From the IMG/VR virus record IMGVR_UViG_3300030118_000975, positions 1 through 27,049 of that record: a stretch of DNA of 27,049 nt; one strand, given 5' to 3'. How positions within the stretch are numbered: the stretch's first letter is position 1; the number at the start of each line of letters is the position of its first letter. This DNA comes from a virus. Shown piece after piece: positions 1 to 7,922 of the stretch. Below the pieces are notes generated by a model. It saw only the letters and a list, made by a program, of their open reading frames with translations, did no database searches and was not told where the DNA came from. The position numbers and the translations under genes were made by a program.

Positions 1-2343
1 GGTGAAGATGGCTACCCTAGTAATGGCAGAGTAGCGTGGGCTGCATGGGGTGGTGATGCAGGTAAAAGTTTTTCTGACGCAAAATCAGCTAGAATAAAAG
101 AATTAAGAAACAATGACGCTATGCCTAAAACAAAACGTACAGCTAAACGTGCAGAACCAGATGAATTATCTGTAGGTGATTATGTTAGATGGAACGCAAG
201 CGGTGGTGTTGCAAGAGGTCAGATAGATCGCATTGTGCGTGATGGCACTATCAATGTACCTGATTCTAGTTTTGAAATTACAGGCACAGAAGATGACCCT
301 GCTGCTTTAATAAGTGTTTTTAGAGAAGATGATGGAGAATATGAAAAGACAGATGTACAGGTAGGTCATAAATTCAGCACATTAACTAAGATAGATTCAT
401 TAAGAAGTGTTACAAAAGTATTAAAACGTAGTGGTGAAACATCTTTTTCTGCAAAAGAAGATAACACCTATGAGTTTAGTTTTAGTTCTGAATATCCTGT
501 AGAAAGATCATTTGGTACTGAAATACTAAGCCATGACGAGGGTTCTATAGATTTTGGAAGGTTAAATGGTGGGGTAGCACCTGTATTATGGAATCACAAT
601 ATGGATTCTGTTATAGGTATTGTTAGAAATGCATATTTAGATAAAGAAAAGAAAAAAGGTAGGGCAGTTGTTGAATTAAGCAGAAATGCTAAGGCACAAG
701 AGGTAAAAAGAGATATAGATGATGGCATTTTATCGTCAATTAGCGTGGGTTATCGCATTTTAGAAATGGAAGAACGTGAAATAGATGGAAGTAACGCATT
801 TTTAGCTACAAGATGGGAACCGCATGAAGTAAGTGTTGTTGCATCACCTGCAGCACCAGATGTAGGGATAAGTAGAGGTTTAATTGATGACAACACTATG
901 CCTAGTGTAGAAAAACAAGATATAGTAGACAGTAAGCGTGTATACGCAGCGTCAACTGACGCACAACAGCCCATTTCAAAAAAACAACTAACTATGGAAA
1001 AAGAGCAACTTGATCTAGAAGTTGTGCGTAGTGAAGCTACTAAAAAAGCAGCATCAGCAGAACGCACAAGAATTAGAGAGATCAACGCAATGTGTTCTAA
1101 GCGTGGTTTTGATGACCTAGCAGAACAGTTAATTAACAATGGTTCTTCTGTAGATTCATGCAGAGCAGCTATCTTAGAAAGAATAGATGCAAAGCCTGTA
1201 GAAACAGCAAAGCCTATTGAAGAGCAGCTTTCACCAAAAGAAAGAGAGCAGTATGCAAGAGACTACAAAATTACTTCTGGTATCAGAGGTCTTTTAACAA
1301 ATGATTGGTCAGACAAGGCATCTGGTTTTGCTAGAGAAATTTCACAGCAGATAGCAAAAGATTCACAGAGATCTAATAGCTCATCTTCTTTGTTTATTCC
1401 TTATAGCTCACTAGCAAAAAGAGCTACATACGTTACAACTTCAGCTAATACAGGAGGTAACATTGTTGCAACAGATTTACTTGCTGATGACTTTATTGAG
1501 GCACTAAGAAACAGCACAGTAATGGTTGGTTTAGGTGTACAAACACTTTCTGGTTTAGTTGGTGATGTTGCTATACCTAGAAGATCAGGTGTTGCATCTA
1601 CTGGCTATCTTGCTAATGAAACTACTGCACTATCTCAGGCAGAAAGTACGTTCGATCAAATCTCAATGACACCTAAGACTTTAGGCACATTATCTAAGTT
1701 TTCTAGAAATATGCTTATACAGTCAACACCAGGAATTGAGGATCTAGTAAGAACTGATATTCTTGATGGTATTAATGTTGGTCTAGATTTAGGTATCTTA
1801 AATGGTTCTGGTTCATCAGGTCAGCCTACAGGTATCATGCAGACATCTGGTATTGGTTCTGTTGCAATCGGTACTAATGGTGGTGCTATCACAGTTGATA
1901 AGCTAATCGACCTAGAAACTGCAATCATGGAAGATAATGCAGGTGTTAACGCTGATTCTATTTCTTATGTAACCAACGCTAAAGTAATGGGTGCTATTAA
2001 GAAACTTAAGACATCTGGTGGTGAGTACTTAGTTAACAACAACCTACAGGCATTAGGTAGAGGTGCTACACCTGTTGCTGTTAATGGTTATCCTTTAGCA
2101 ATGACAAACCAAGTACCTAGCAACCTAACTAAGGGTTCTACATCTGGTTCATGTTCTGCTGTTGTTATGGGTGACTTTAGCCAAGCAATCTTAGGTCTAT
2201 ACGGATCTGGTATTGAAATTACAGCAGGTGAAGATAGTGATGATTTCGCCAAGAACTTGGTAAGTATCAAGGGTGTAGTTGCATTTGATGTTGCTGTTAG
2301 ACACGCACAGTCATTTGCTGCAATCTTAGACGTAACTACATAA
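1..2343 (+). CDS. Capsid polyprotein: TUDOR-like module + HK97-type prohead protease + major capsid protein (5' partial)
   Basis: This gene supplies the maturation protease and the shell subunit of the head. The frame is open from base 1. The ATG at 121 has no ribosome binding site, so it is probably an internal Met and the true start lies outside the window. Counting residues from that ATG: about 15-90 resemble the DUF2945/HVA-TUDOR fold (VGDYVRWNASGG, EDDPAALI, HKFSTLTKI). About 115-255 are an HK97-type (S78/U35) prohead protease, with candidate catalytic His159 in LWNHN and the Ser205-208 cluster in SSISVGY. About 285-345 are charged and helical, like a delta/scaffold domain. About 380-740 are an HK97-fold major capsid protein (STVMVGLG, PRRSG, LNGSGSSGQPTGI). 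Protease-capsid fusions are known in phages; the N-terminal extension is less usual. A hairpin terminator follows directly. Protease and capsid calls are strong; the TUDOR call is moderate. Confidence 0.9.
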   Translation, partial: GEDGYPSNGRVAWAAWGGDAGKSFSDAKSARIKELRNNDAMPKTKRTAKRAEPDELSVGDYVRWNASGGVARGQIDRIVRDGTINVPDSSFEITGTEDDPAALISVFREDDGEYEKTDVQVGHKFSTLTKIDSLRSVTKVLKRSGETSFSAKEDNTYEFSFSSEYPVERSFGTEILSHDEGSIDFGRLNGGVAPVLWNHNMDSVIGIVRNAYLDKEKKKGRAVVELSRNAKAQEVKRDIDDGILSSISVGYRILEMEEREIDGSNAFLATRWEPHEVSVVASPAAPDVGISRGLIDDNTMPSVEKQDIVDSKRVYAASTDAQQPISKKQLTMEKEQLDLEVVRSEATKKAASAERTRIREINAMCSKRGFDDLAEQLINNGSSVDSCRAAILERIDAKPVETAKPIEEQLSPKEREQYARDYKITSGIRGLLTNDWSDKASGFAREISQQIAKDSQRSNSSSSLFIPYSSLAKRATYVTTSANTGGNIVATDLLADDFIEALRNSTVMVGLGVQTLSGLVGDVAIPRRSGVASTGYLANETTALSQAESTFDQISMTPKTLGTLSKFSRNMLIQSTPGIEDLVRTDILDGINVGLDLGILNGSGSSGQPTGIMQTSGIGSVAIGTNGGAITVDKLIDLETAIMEDNAGVNADSISYVTNAKVMGAIKKLKTSGGEYLVNNNLQALGRGATPVAVNGYPLAMTNQVPSNLTKGSTSGSCSAVVMGDFSQAILGLYGSGIEITAGEDSDDFAKNLVSIKGVVAFDVAVRHAQSFAAILDVTT

Positions 2344-2357
2344 TTGGTTTACTATAT

Positions 2358-2383
2358 GGGGTAGTTATCTACCCCTTTTTTTT
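2358..2383 (+). terminator. Intrinsic terminator after the capsid gene
   Basis: A perfect 7-bp stem, GGGGTAG / CTACCCC (2358-2364 and 2369-2375), has a TTAT loop and is followed by eight T residues. This is a textbook rho-independent terminator 15 bases after the capsid stop codon. The T-tract runs straight into the ATG of the next gene, so it probably sets how much transcription passes from capsid to connector and tail genes. Confidence 0.85.
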
Positions 2384-2563
2384 ATGAAAATTAAGTGTTT
2401 AAAAGACGTTTGTGCAAGTGGTGTTGGTTTAGAGGCTGGCAAAACTTATGATTTATCTAGTGCAGATGCTTCTTTTCTTATCAGTATTGGTAAAGCGGAA
2501 GAATATAAAGAAACAGCAAAACCAAAAAAACCAGTAGCATCTAAAGGTAATGCAAATAAGTGA
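2384..2563 (+). CDS. Small head-region protein, function unknown
   Basis: This 59-residue protein begins MKIKCLKDVCASGVGLEAG and ends in a Lys/Ala/Pro-rich tail. The N-terminal half has the look of a small beta domain (Gly-rich, KTYDLSSADASFLISIGKA), and the tail is probably disordered. Its place between the major capsid protein and the gpFII-like joining protein suggests a head or connector accessory role; this is inferred from position only. No Shine-Dalgarno is possible in the usual place because the ATG touches the T-tract of the terminator hairpin. The 3' end overlaps the next start by 14 bases, suggesting translational coupling. Confidence 0.75.
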   Translation: MKIKCLKDVCASGVGLEAGKTYDLSSADASFLISIGKAEEYKETAKPKKPVASKGNANK

Positions 2564-2828
2564 AGATCAAACAGTATATTTAGCTGATTTTGGTGTTAGC
2601 TGTACATCTGGTGGAACTACTGCAAAGGCCATATTAGAACAACCTGATTTAGTTTTAGCTGGCAATCAGATTATCAGTACTGATTATCAACTTACAGCAA
2701 GAGTTAGTGACTTTGGTAGTTTAGTTGCAGGTGCATCTATTACTGTTGATTCTGTTGCATATACAGTTAGAGAAGTAAGAAAGTTAGATGACGGTGCATT
2801 TTGTGAAATTGCAATACAGAAAACATGA
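2550..2828 (+). CDS. Head-tail joining protein, lambda gpFII-like
   Basis: This 92-residue protein is predicted to be mainly beta (YLADFGVSC, ITVDSVAYTVREVRKLDDG, FCEIAIQKT). In length, pattern and position it fits the gpFII/head-tail attachment family, which binds under the connector and receives the tail. It starts inside the end of the preceding gene and overlaps the tail terminator gene by 4 bases (ATGA), so the three genes are probably translated together. The short beta-rich motif SVAYTVREVRKLDDGAF is the typical feature; no catalytic residues are expected. Family assignment is from pattern and synteny, not from alignment. Confidence 0.7.
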   Translation: MQISEDQTVYLADFGVSCTSGGTTAKAILEQPDLVLAGNQIISTDYQLTARVSDFGSLVAGASITVDSVAYTVREVRKLDDGAFCEIAIQKT

Positions 2829-3250
2829 CTACTAAACGTGAACAAATTATGGCAAGGTTACTTACAACCCTTGCTAATACAACAGGAGTCAGTACAAGAA
2901 TCTACAGAAGCAGGGTAGTACCATTAACAAGAGGAGAATCACCTGCATTAGTACTAGAACCTGTTAGTGATACTGTCGAACAGAACACATCATTACCTAC
3001 ACTTGACCATTTTCTAACAGTAAGAATAAGTGTAATAGTAAGGGGTGATGTACCTGATAATGTGGCAGATGCAACTGTAGAAAGTTTGCATAGTAAAGTA
3101 ATGGCAGATTTAACAGTTAATAATTTAGCTATTGATGTACAACCATCAGATACTTCTTTTGAATTATTAGACGCAGATCAGCCTGGTGGAGTTATAGGAG
3201 TTGAATATATAGTGCGATATAGAACAGAAATAGACGATTTAACGCAATAG
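2825..3250 (+). CDS. Tail terminator, lambda gpU-like minor tail protein
   Basis: This 141-residue protein begins with a helix (REQIMARLLTTLANTTG), followed by VSTRIYRSRVVPLTRGESPALVLEP, an alternating beta core (LTVRISVIVRG) and a closing strand (VEYIVRYRTEI). This is the usual order of gpU-type tail terminators, which cap the growing tail tube as a ring and dock it to the connector. The gene lies directly before the tail tube gene, as in lambda (U-V). In lambda a Z gene sits between FII and U; none is present here. The assignment rests on pattern and synteny. Confidence 0.75.
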   Translation: MTTKREQIMARLLTTLANTTGVSTRIYRSRVVPLTRGESPALVLEPVSDTVEQNTSLPTLDHFLTVRISVIVRGDVPDNVADATVESLHSKVMADLTVNNLAIDVQPSDTSFELLDADQPGGVIGVEYIVRYRTEIDDLTQ

Positions 3251-3254
3251 ATGG

Positions 3255-3298
3255 TGTTTCTTACTAAAAACATATATTATATAAACATACTGATTTAA
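3255..3298 (+). promoter_or_regulatory. Weak candidate promoter before the tail tube gene
   Basis: The short gap before the tail tube ATG is very AT-rich and holds TTTCTT, a 17-base spacer, then TATAAA. The -10 matches consensus at five of six positions; the -35 is poor. AT-rich spacers often give such matches by chance, so this is only a candidate for extra expression of the abundant tube protein. Confidence 0.25.
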
Positions 3299-3305
3299 TG
3301 TAACA

Positions 3306-4241
3306 ATGCCAAAGCTACACAGAAAAAGAAGCATATTAGCTAAAGCAGAATCTAGTTATGGTACAAACCCTAACCCTACAGGTAGTGCTAACTATGTACA
3401 GGTTATAGATTTAAATATAGAACCTATTGTAAGTGATGAAGTATCAAGAGATTTAATAAGGCCATATATGGGTAACTATGAAGTCATACCTGCGAATACA
3501 AGAGTTAATGTAACCTTTGATGTAGAAATGTCTGGTAGTGGATCTGCTGGTACTGCACCTAAGTATGGTGCGATATTAAAAGCGTGTGGTTTATCTGAAA
3601 CTGTTAGTGGTGGTAATACAGTTACTTATGCACCTGTTACAACACCATCAGACAGCGTTACATTATTTGTTAATTATGATGGCATTAGGCATATTGTTAA
3701 AGGTTGTAGAGGCACGTTTAGTATGACCTGTGAGGTAAATAACATTCCACGTATCTCTTTTTCTTTGACAGGATTATTTTCTGCACCTACTGATGATGCG
3801 TTACCTTCTGTAACAGTTAGTAACCAGGCATCACCGCTTATATTTAAAAATGGCAGTACATCCAACTTTTCAATATTTGGTTTTGCAGCAGCTTTACAAT
3901 CATGGAATTTAGATTTTAATAACGAAGTAATTTATAGAGAATTAGTAGGTGGTACTAAAGAAGTATTAATTACAGACCGCAGGCCATCAGGTACAGCAGT
4001 TATAGAATCACCAGCTTTATCAGCCCATAACTTTTTTACAGATTATACTGGCACATCAACTGGCACAAACACATGGCTACATGGAACTACAGCAGGTAAT
4101 AAGGTTACTGTCTCTTGTCCACAAACTGATTTAGGGCAGCCTACTTATTCAGAATCAGATGGTATAACAATGCTTAATTTACCTTTCATGGCAACACCTA
4201 CAGCATCAGCTAATAATGAATTTAGTTTGGTCTATACCTAA
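3306..4241 (+). CDS. Major tail tube protein
   Basis: This 311-residue protein of about tube-subunit size is beta-rich and Ser/Thr/Gly-rich. It starts MPKLHRKRSILAKAESSYG, an N-terminal pattern common in phage tail tube proteins (a basic start, then ILAKxE..YGT). It contains VNVTFDVEMSGSGSAGTAPKYGAILKA-type text (residues about 76-102), typical of tube subunits where a strand leads into APKYGxLLxACG. It sits between the terminator and the chaperone genes, the conserved location of gpV. The C-terminal region (about 190-311) has a second beta domain that may be surface-exposed. The start lies a few bases after another ATG in a different frame (ATGTAACAATG). Confidence 0.85.
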   Translation: MPKLHRKRSILAKAESSYGTNPNPTGSANYVQVIDLNIEPIVSDEVSRDLIRPYMGNYEVIPANTRVNVTFDVEMSGSGSAGTAPKYGAILKACGLSETVSGGNTVTYAPVTTPSDSVTLFVNYDGIRHIVKGCRGTFSMTCEVNNIPRISFSLTGLFSAPTDDALPSVTVSNQASPLIFKNGSTSNFSIFGFAAALQSWNLDFNNEVIYRELVGGTKEVLITDRRPSGTAVIESPALSAHNFFTDYTGTSTGTNTWLHGTTAGNKVTVSCPQTDLGQPTYSESDGITMLNLPFMATPTASANNEFSLVYT

Positions 4242-4249
4242 AGTTGCAT

Positions 4250-4290
4250 AGATTATAAAAAGGGTTTACCCTAGTTTGTAGATACTATTA
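4250..4290 (+). promoter_or_regulatory. Palindrome-containing candidate promoter before the tail chaperone gene
   Basis: AGGGTTTACCCT (4261-4272) is an inverted repeat with 5-bp arms, AGGGT/ACCCT. It resembles the GGGGTATACCCC elements in the early region and is followed by TAG, as at 20305. Possible -10 boxes (TAGATA at 4279, GATACT at 4281) lie downstream, but the -35 is weak. The similarity suggests the same regulator may act here; this is inference. Confidence 0.35.
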
Positions 4291-4295
4291 ATTAA

Positions 4296-4640
4296 ATGGC
4301 TTTTGTTTTAGATCAAAGCAATACCTACAAATGCAAAGTAGAAATAGAAGTACCTGTAGGTAAAAAAACAGAAACACAGGATTTTTATGCAGAATTTAAA
4401 AACATTTCACAATCCAGATTACAGGAAATGATGAAACAGGTTGCAAATCAAGAAATGTTAGATGTAGATGTAGCAAAAGAAATATTAGTAGGTTGGGAAG
4501 GTTTAGAAATGTCAGATGGTACGGAAGTTGAATTTAATAAAAAAAATAGAGATATTTTATTAGATGTAAGAGGTGTTGCAACTGCAATATCTTATGCATT
4601 TGTAGAATCTTGTCAAAATAAGAACATAAAAAACTTATAG
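4296..4640 (+). CDS. Tail assembly chaperone, lambda gpG-like
   Basis: This 114-residue protein reads MAFVLDQSNTYKCKVEIEVP, then FYAEFKNISQSRLQEMMKQV and a helical C-terminal half (LLDVRGVATAISYAFVES). This is the usual layout of gpG-type chaperones that coat the tape measure protein during tail assembly and leave before completion. It lies between the tail tube and tape measure genes, the conserved site for this chaperone pair. A slippery heptamer lies just before its stop codon and opens the T extension in the -1 frame. Identity is strongly supported by the frameshift arrangement. Confidence 0.88.
   Translation: MAFVLDQSNTYKCKVEIEVPVGKKTETQDFYAEFKNISQSRLQEMMKQVANQEMLDVDVAKEILVGWEGLEMSDGTEVEFNKKNRDILLDVRGVATAISYAFVESCQNKNIKNL
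4628..4634 (+). other. Programmed -1 ribosomal frameshift site A AAA AAC
   Basis: The codons ATA AAA AAC of the G frame contain the heptamer A AAA AAC in exactly the phase needed for tandem slippage, two codons before the TAG stop. After a -1 slip the frame continues as CTT ATA GGG and stays open for 107 codons to 4957. Tail assembly chaperones of long-tailed phages are known to use such a shift. I see no strong stimulatory hairpin downstream. Confidence 0.9.
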
Positions 4641-4957
4641 GGGCAGGTGAATATTGGGCTTCTGGTTCAACTGTCATTGATAAAACAGCAGAAGATGATG
4701 CAGTATTAGGTGTTACTGTAGAAAAAAAAGAAGTTGATAAAAATTTTTACGTTTATCAAGAAAACTGGGAAGCTGTAATGATGTTTGTAAAAGTACAAAC
4801 GCAATGGCGTGTAGGTATGGGTGGAATTATTGGTTTAGACTATACATCTGTGATAGAAATGATTAAACTGTATACAGATAAGCCTATAGACTTAATGGAA
4901 AGCATACAAGTTATAGAAGCTGCAATATTACAGACGCTTAGTAAGGAGAATAAATAA
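4634..4957 (+). CDS. T segment of the frameshifted G-T tail assembly chaperone
   Basis: This is the -1 frame extension of the upstream chaperone gene. It has no ATG of its own at the junction. The fusion is 113 residues of G followed by 107 residues beginning LIGAGEYWASGSTVIDKT, about 220 in total. The T part includes a short acidic stretch, NFYVYQENWEAVMMFVKVQTQWRVG and a helical end with LMESIQVIEAAILQTLSKENK-type text. In lambda the T domain recruits tail tube subunits while G binds the tape measure; the same role is inferred here. The stop is followed directly by the tape measure ATG, and AAGGAG at 4943-4948 serves as that gene's ribosome binding site. Confidence 0.85.
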   Translation, partial: LIGAGEYWASGSTVIDKTAEDDAVLGVTVEKKEVDKNFYVYQENWEAVMMFVKVQTQWRVGMGGIIGLDYTSVIEMIKLYTDKPIDLMESIQVIEAAILQTLSKENK

Positions 4958-6589
4958 ATGGCTGCAAAGTTTGATTTAGTAGTAGCAGCAAAAACTGTAG
5001 GTGCAGGATCTATAAAACGTCTTGGCAATTCCATGCAGGGCGTACAGGGCAGAGTTAAAAACCTACGCATGGCAATGTCTGGACTTAATAAGACATTTGC
5101 AACATTAGGATTAATATTATCTGCTGGTGCTTTTGTACGTATGGTGAAAGGCACTATAGATACAGCAGATGCTTTTGGTAAGTTAGAAATACAGACAGGA
5201 ATAGCAGCTAATACATTACAGTCATATGTAAACGCTGGAAAATTAGCTGGTGTTAGTCAGGAAACAATAGAAAAGGGTTTAAGAAGGTTAGCACAATCTA
5301 TGAGGGAGGCTGATCAGGGTGTTGCTACATATAAAGATGCTTTTGATGATTTAGGAATATCTGTTAGAGATACAGATGGTAATTTAAAAACTAATTCACA
5401 GGTATTAGGCGAAATATCAGATAAATTTACACAAATGGAAGATGGCGTAACTAAAACAGCCATTGCAATGGAAATATTCGGCAGGTCAGGGGCGCAAATG
5501 GTTAATCTTCTAAATGACGGTAAAAGATCACTAGAGGAATTTAATTTTGAGGTATCAGGAAGATTTGCGCAAAATGCAGAATATTTTAACGATCAGATGA
5601 CAGGTTTAGGTATTAAATTTGCAGGTTTTACTTCACAAATGGTAGACCATCTATTACCAACCCTAAATAATCTTGCAGAAATGTTCAGCAATATTACTAA
5701 AGATGGTGCTGATTTAACTTTTCTATTTAAAAGTATTAATTTTGTTATAAAAACATTAGCTGCTAGTTTATTTACTGTTGTAGCAGGTTTTAGGTTCTTA
5801 GGTAATACTATTGTCGCAGTATCAAAAGCAGCGTACCAAGCTGCAAAATTTAATTTTAAAGCAGCATATGAAGAATTACAAAATGGTTTGACTGTTACTA
5901 GAGAGCAATTTGAAAAAGATATGGCAATATTTAAAAAAATATATACAGGTACAGCAGAAGCAGGTGAAGATTACGGAAGAAGAACAGGAAATATGCTTAA
6001 TAGAACTTTTGGTGAAGCTATGATTGCAAAACTTGATGCATTTAAGAAGAGTATAAAAGGCATTGGTGATGCTATGGGTGATGTTGTTGTTAAGGGTATT
6101 AAAGGTATGGAGGATGCTTTAGTAGAGTTTGTTATGAAGGGAACTATAAGTTTTAGAAACTTAGCTAACAGTATTATTTCAGATATGGTACGTATTGCTA
6201 TACAGCAAACAATAACAGCACCTTTTACTAATTTTATAACTGATATATTTAAAAATGCAGATGGTAATGCTTTTGTTGATGGAAAGGTACAAAAATATGC
6301 TTATGGCGGTGTTGTTACTAAACCGACTATTTTTCCTATGGCTAATGGTATTGGTCTTATGGGTGAGGCAGGTGCAGAGGCAATATTACCTCTACGCAGA
6401 GGTAGTAATGGAAAACTAGGTGTACAATCAACAGGCGGTGGTATTGGTAATATTGTTGTTAATGTAGATGCTTCTGGTAGTTCTGTAGAAGGTAATGAAC
6501 AAGGTGGTAGAGAATTTGGAAGGGCTATTGCTGCTGCAATACAATCAGAATTAATTAAGCAAAAAAGACCAGGAGGATTATTAGCATAA
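4958..6589 (+). CDS. Tape measure protein, lambda gpH-like
   Basis: This 543-residue protein sets tail length and leaves with the DNA at ejection. The N-terminus (MAAKFDLVVAAKTVGAGSIK, then an amphipathic helix) and the hydrophobic stretches near residues 45-65 and 262-290 are typical. So is the ADAFGKLEIQTGIAANTLQSYVNAGKLAG-type helical repeat region (about 68-100). The C-terminus carries the conserved glycine-rich end NGIGLMGEAGAEAILPLRRG. At roughly 1.5 angstrom per residue this length implies a tail near 80 nm, short for a siphovirus. A clear AAGGAG precedes the ATG, and the stop overlaps the next start (TAATG). Confidence 0.92.
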   Translation: MAAKFDLVVAAKTVGAGSIKRLGNSMQGVQGRVKNLRMAMSGLNKTFATLGLILSAGAFVRMVKGTIDTADAFGKLEIQTGIAANTLQSYVNAGKLAGVSQETIEKGLRRLAQSMREADQGVATYKDAFDDLGISVRDTDGNLKTNSQVLGEISDKFTQMEDGVTKTAIAMEIFGRSGAQMVNLLNDGKRSLEEFNFEVSGRFAQNAEYFNDQMTGLGIKFAGFTSQMVDHLLPTLNNLAEMFSNITKDGADLTFLFKSINFVIKTLAASLFTVVAGFRFLGNTIVAVSKAAYQAAKFNFKAAYEELQNGLTVTREQFEKDMAIFKKIYTGTAEAGEDYGRRTGNMLNRTFGEAMIAKLDAFKKSIKGIGDAMGDVVVKGIKGMEDALVEFVMKGTISFRNLANSIISDMVRIAIQQTITAPFTNFITDIFKNADGNAFVDGKVQKYAYGGVVTKPTIFPMANGIGLMGEAGAEAILPLRRGSNGKLGVQSTGGGIGNIVVNVDASGSSVEGNEQGGREFGRAIAAAIQSELIKQKRPGGLLA

Positions 6590-6939
6590 TGGCAACATTT
6601 CCATCTATAGAAGCTAGTTATGGCGTTACAAAAAGATCAGCACCTAATACTAGGATTATAAGATTTGCTGACGGATATGAACACAGAATACAGCTAGGAC
6701 TAAGTGAACATCAAAATGGTAAGGTGTATAGTCTTGGATGGAATTATCTAAGTGAATCAGATAGTGATACTATAGAAACATTTTTAGATGACAGGGCAGC
6801 AGATAGGGCTAGTTTTGATTACACACCACCAGGTGAAAGCACATCTTATAAATTTGTTTGTGATTCATGGTCTAAAAAAATAGATTTACCTAACAGGGCT
6901 ACTATTACAGCTACTTTTAGAGAGGTGTACGAACCATGA
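6589..6939 (+). CDS. Minor tail protein M-like (distal tail)
   Basis: This 116-residue protein has the pattern of the gpM family: a short beta N-terminus (FPSIEASYGVTKRSAPNTR), then FADGYEHRIQLGLSEHQ, LGWNYLSESDSDTIETFL, FDYTPPGES and a closing [20 protein letters not shown]. Members sit at the tail tip between tape measure and L and belong to the distal-tail group of proteins. It overlaps both neighbours by 1-4 bases, consistent with one translational unit M-L-K-I-J. The order is exactly that of lambda. Confidence 0.85.
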   Translation: MATFPSIEASYGVTKRSAPNTRIIRFADGYEHRIQLGLSEHQNGKVYSLGWNYLSESDSDTIETFLDDRAADRASFDYTPPGESTSYKFVCDSWSKKIDLPNRATITATFREVYEP

Positions 6940-7922
6940 GTACAGCACCTATTATTACAGACTTACAAAGTCTTAATCCATCTGCTGTAATTGAATTATT
7001 TGAACTGACAACTGACGCTACATTACATGGTTCTACACAAACCTATAGATTTCATGCTGGAAGTAATTTAAATTTGAATGGTGAAGTAGTTTTTGCTGGT
7101 AATTCATATTTACGTTTTCCTGTAGAGGCAAGTGGTTTTGCATATCAACGTGGTCAGATACCTAGACCTACAATTAGTATTAGTAACGCATTAGGCACAA
7201 TCACAGCAATATTATTGAACGTAAATACAGTTACTACAGGTAATGATCTAACAGGTGCAACTGTGAAAAGAATAAGAACAACTGCTAAATATATTGATGC
7301 TGTTAATTTTCCAGTAACTACTACATCTTCTACCACTACAACAACAATAGCTGATCCAGCAGATGCAGAAAGCGTTACTTATACAGTAACAGTTGTACAG
7401 GATAGCGGTGGTAATAATGTTTTTGCAATAAATGGCGTACAAAAACCAGTAATTACAATGAAACGTGGTAGTACATATACATTTAATCAATCACACAGTA
7501 GTAATGTAGGACATCCATTAAGAATAAAATCTGATGCAGGTGGACAACAGACAACAACAAATACTGGAACATTAGGAACTGATGCTACTGTTGTTTACCA
7601 ACCTGCATATCCTTCTGCACCTAGTGACCTTAGATATTACTGCACAGTACATGGCAATGGCATGGGTAATACAATAACAATGAACAACCCTAATACAACT
7701 ACACAAACTACAACTACAACTTCTACACAGCAGGTAAATCCATTAGGTACACCAGATCCTTCTGCAAAAGAGGAAATAACATATACTATTGCAAGAAAAT
7801 CAGCAGAAAATAGAAACGTGGTTACATTTGAACTAGCTGCATCTTTTGATTTAGCAGGTGTAAGAATTGGTAGACAATGTACAAGGGCATTATTTCCTAG
7901 TATTGGTACATTTATTGGATGA
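6936..7922 (+). CDS. Minor tail protein L-like with inserted cupredoxin-like domain
   Basis: Residues 1-126 match the L-type tail-tip fold: [20 protein letters not shown], then [38 protein letters not shown] and [13 protein letters not shown]. Residues about 127-139 and 254-265 are Thr-rich linkers. Between them, 146-250 form a cupredoxin-like domain: [26 protein letters not shown], and [12 protein letters not shown]. His193, Cys236, His239 and Met243 are placed like type 1 copper ligands (C-x2-H-x3-M). After the insert the L fold resumes ([20 protein letters not shown]) and ends [18 protein letters not shown]. Only one Cys remains where L proteins usually hold the four-cysteine Fe-S domain. 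Position between M and K supports L identity. Confidence 0.8.
   Translation: MSTAPIITDLQSLNPSAVIELFELTTDATLHGSTQTYRFHAGSNLNLNGEVVFAGNSYLRFPVEASGFAYQRGQIPRPTISISNALGTITAILLNVNTVTTGNDLTGATVKRIRTTAKYIDAVNFPVTTTSSTTTTTIADPADAESVTYTVTVVQDSGGNNVFAINGVQKPVITMKRGSTYTFNQSHSSNVGHPLRIKSDAGGQQTTTNTGTLGTDATVVYQPAYPSAPSDLRYYCTVHGNGMGNTITMNNPNTTTQTTTTTSTQQVNPLGTPDPSAKEEITYTIARKSAENRNVVTFELAASFDLAGVRIGRQCTRALFPSIGTFIG

Noticed and set aside
750-1139. 129-codon minus-strand open frame
   Set aside because: Antisense to the capsid polyprotein, with no features, no ribosome binding site and low-complexity text.
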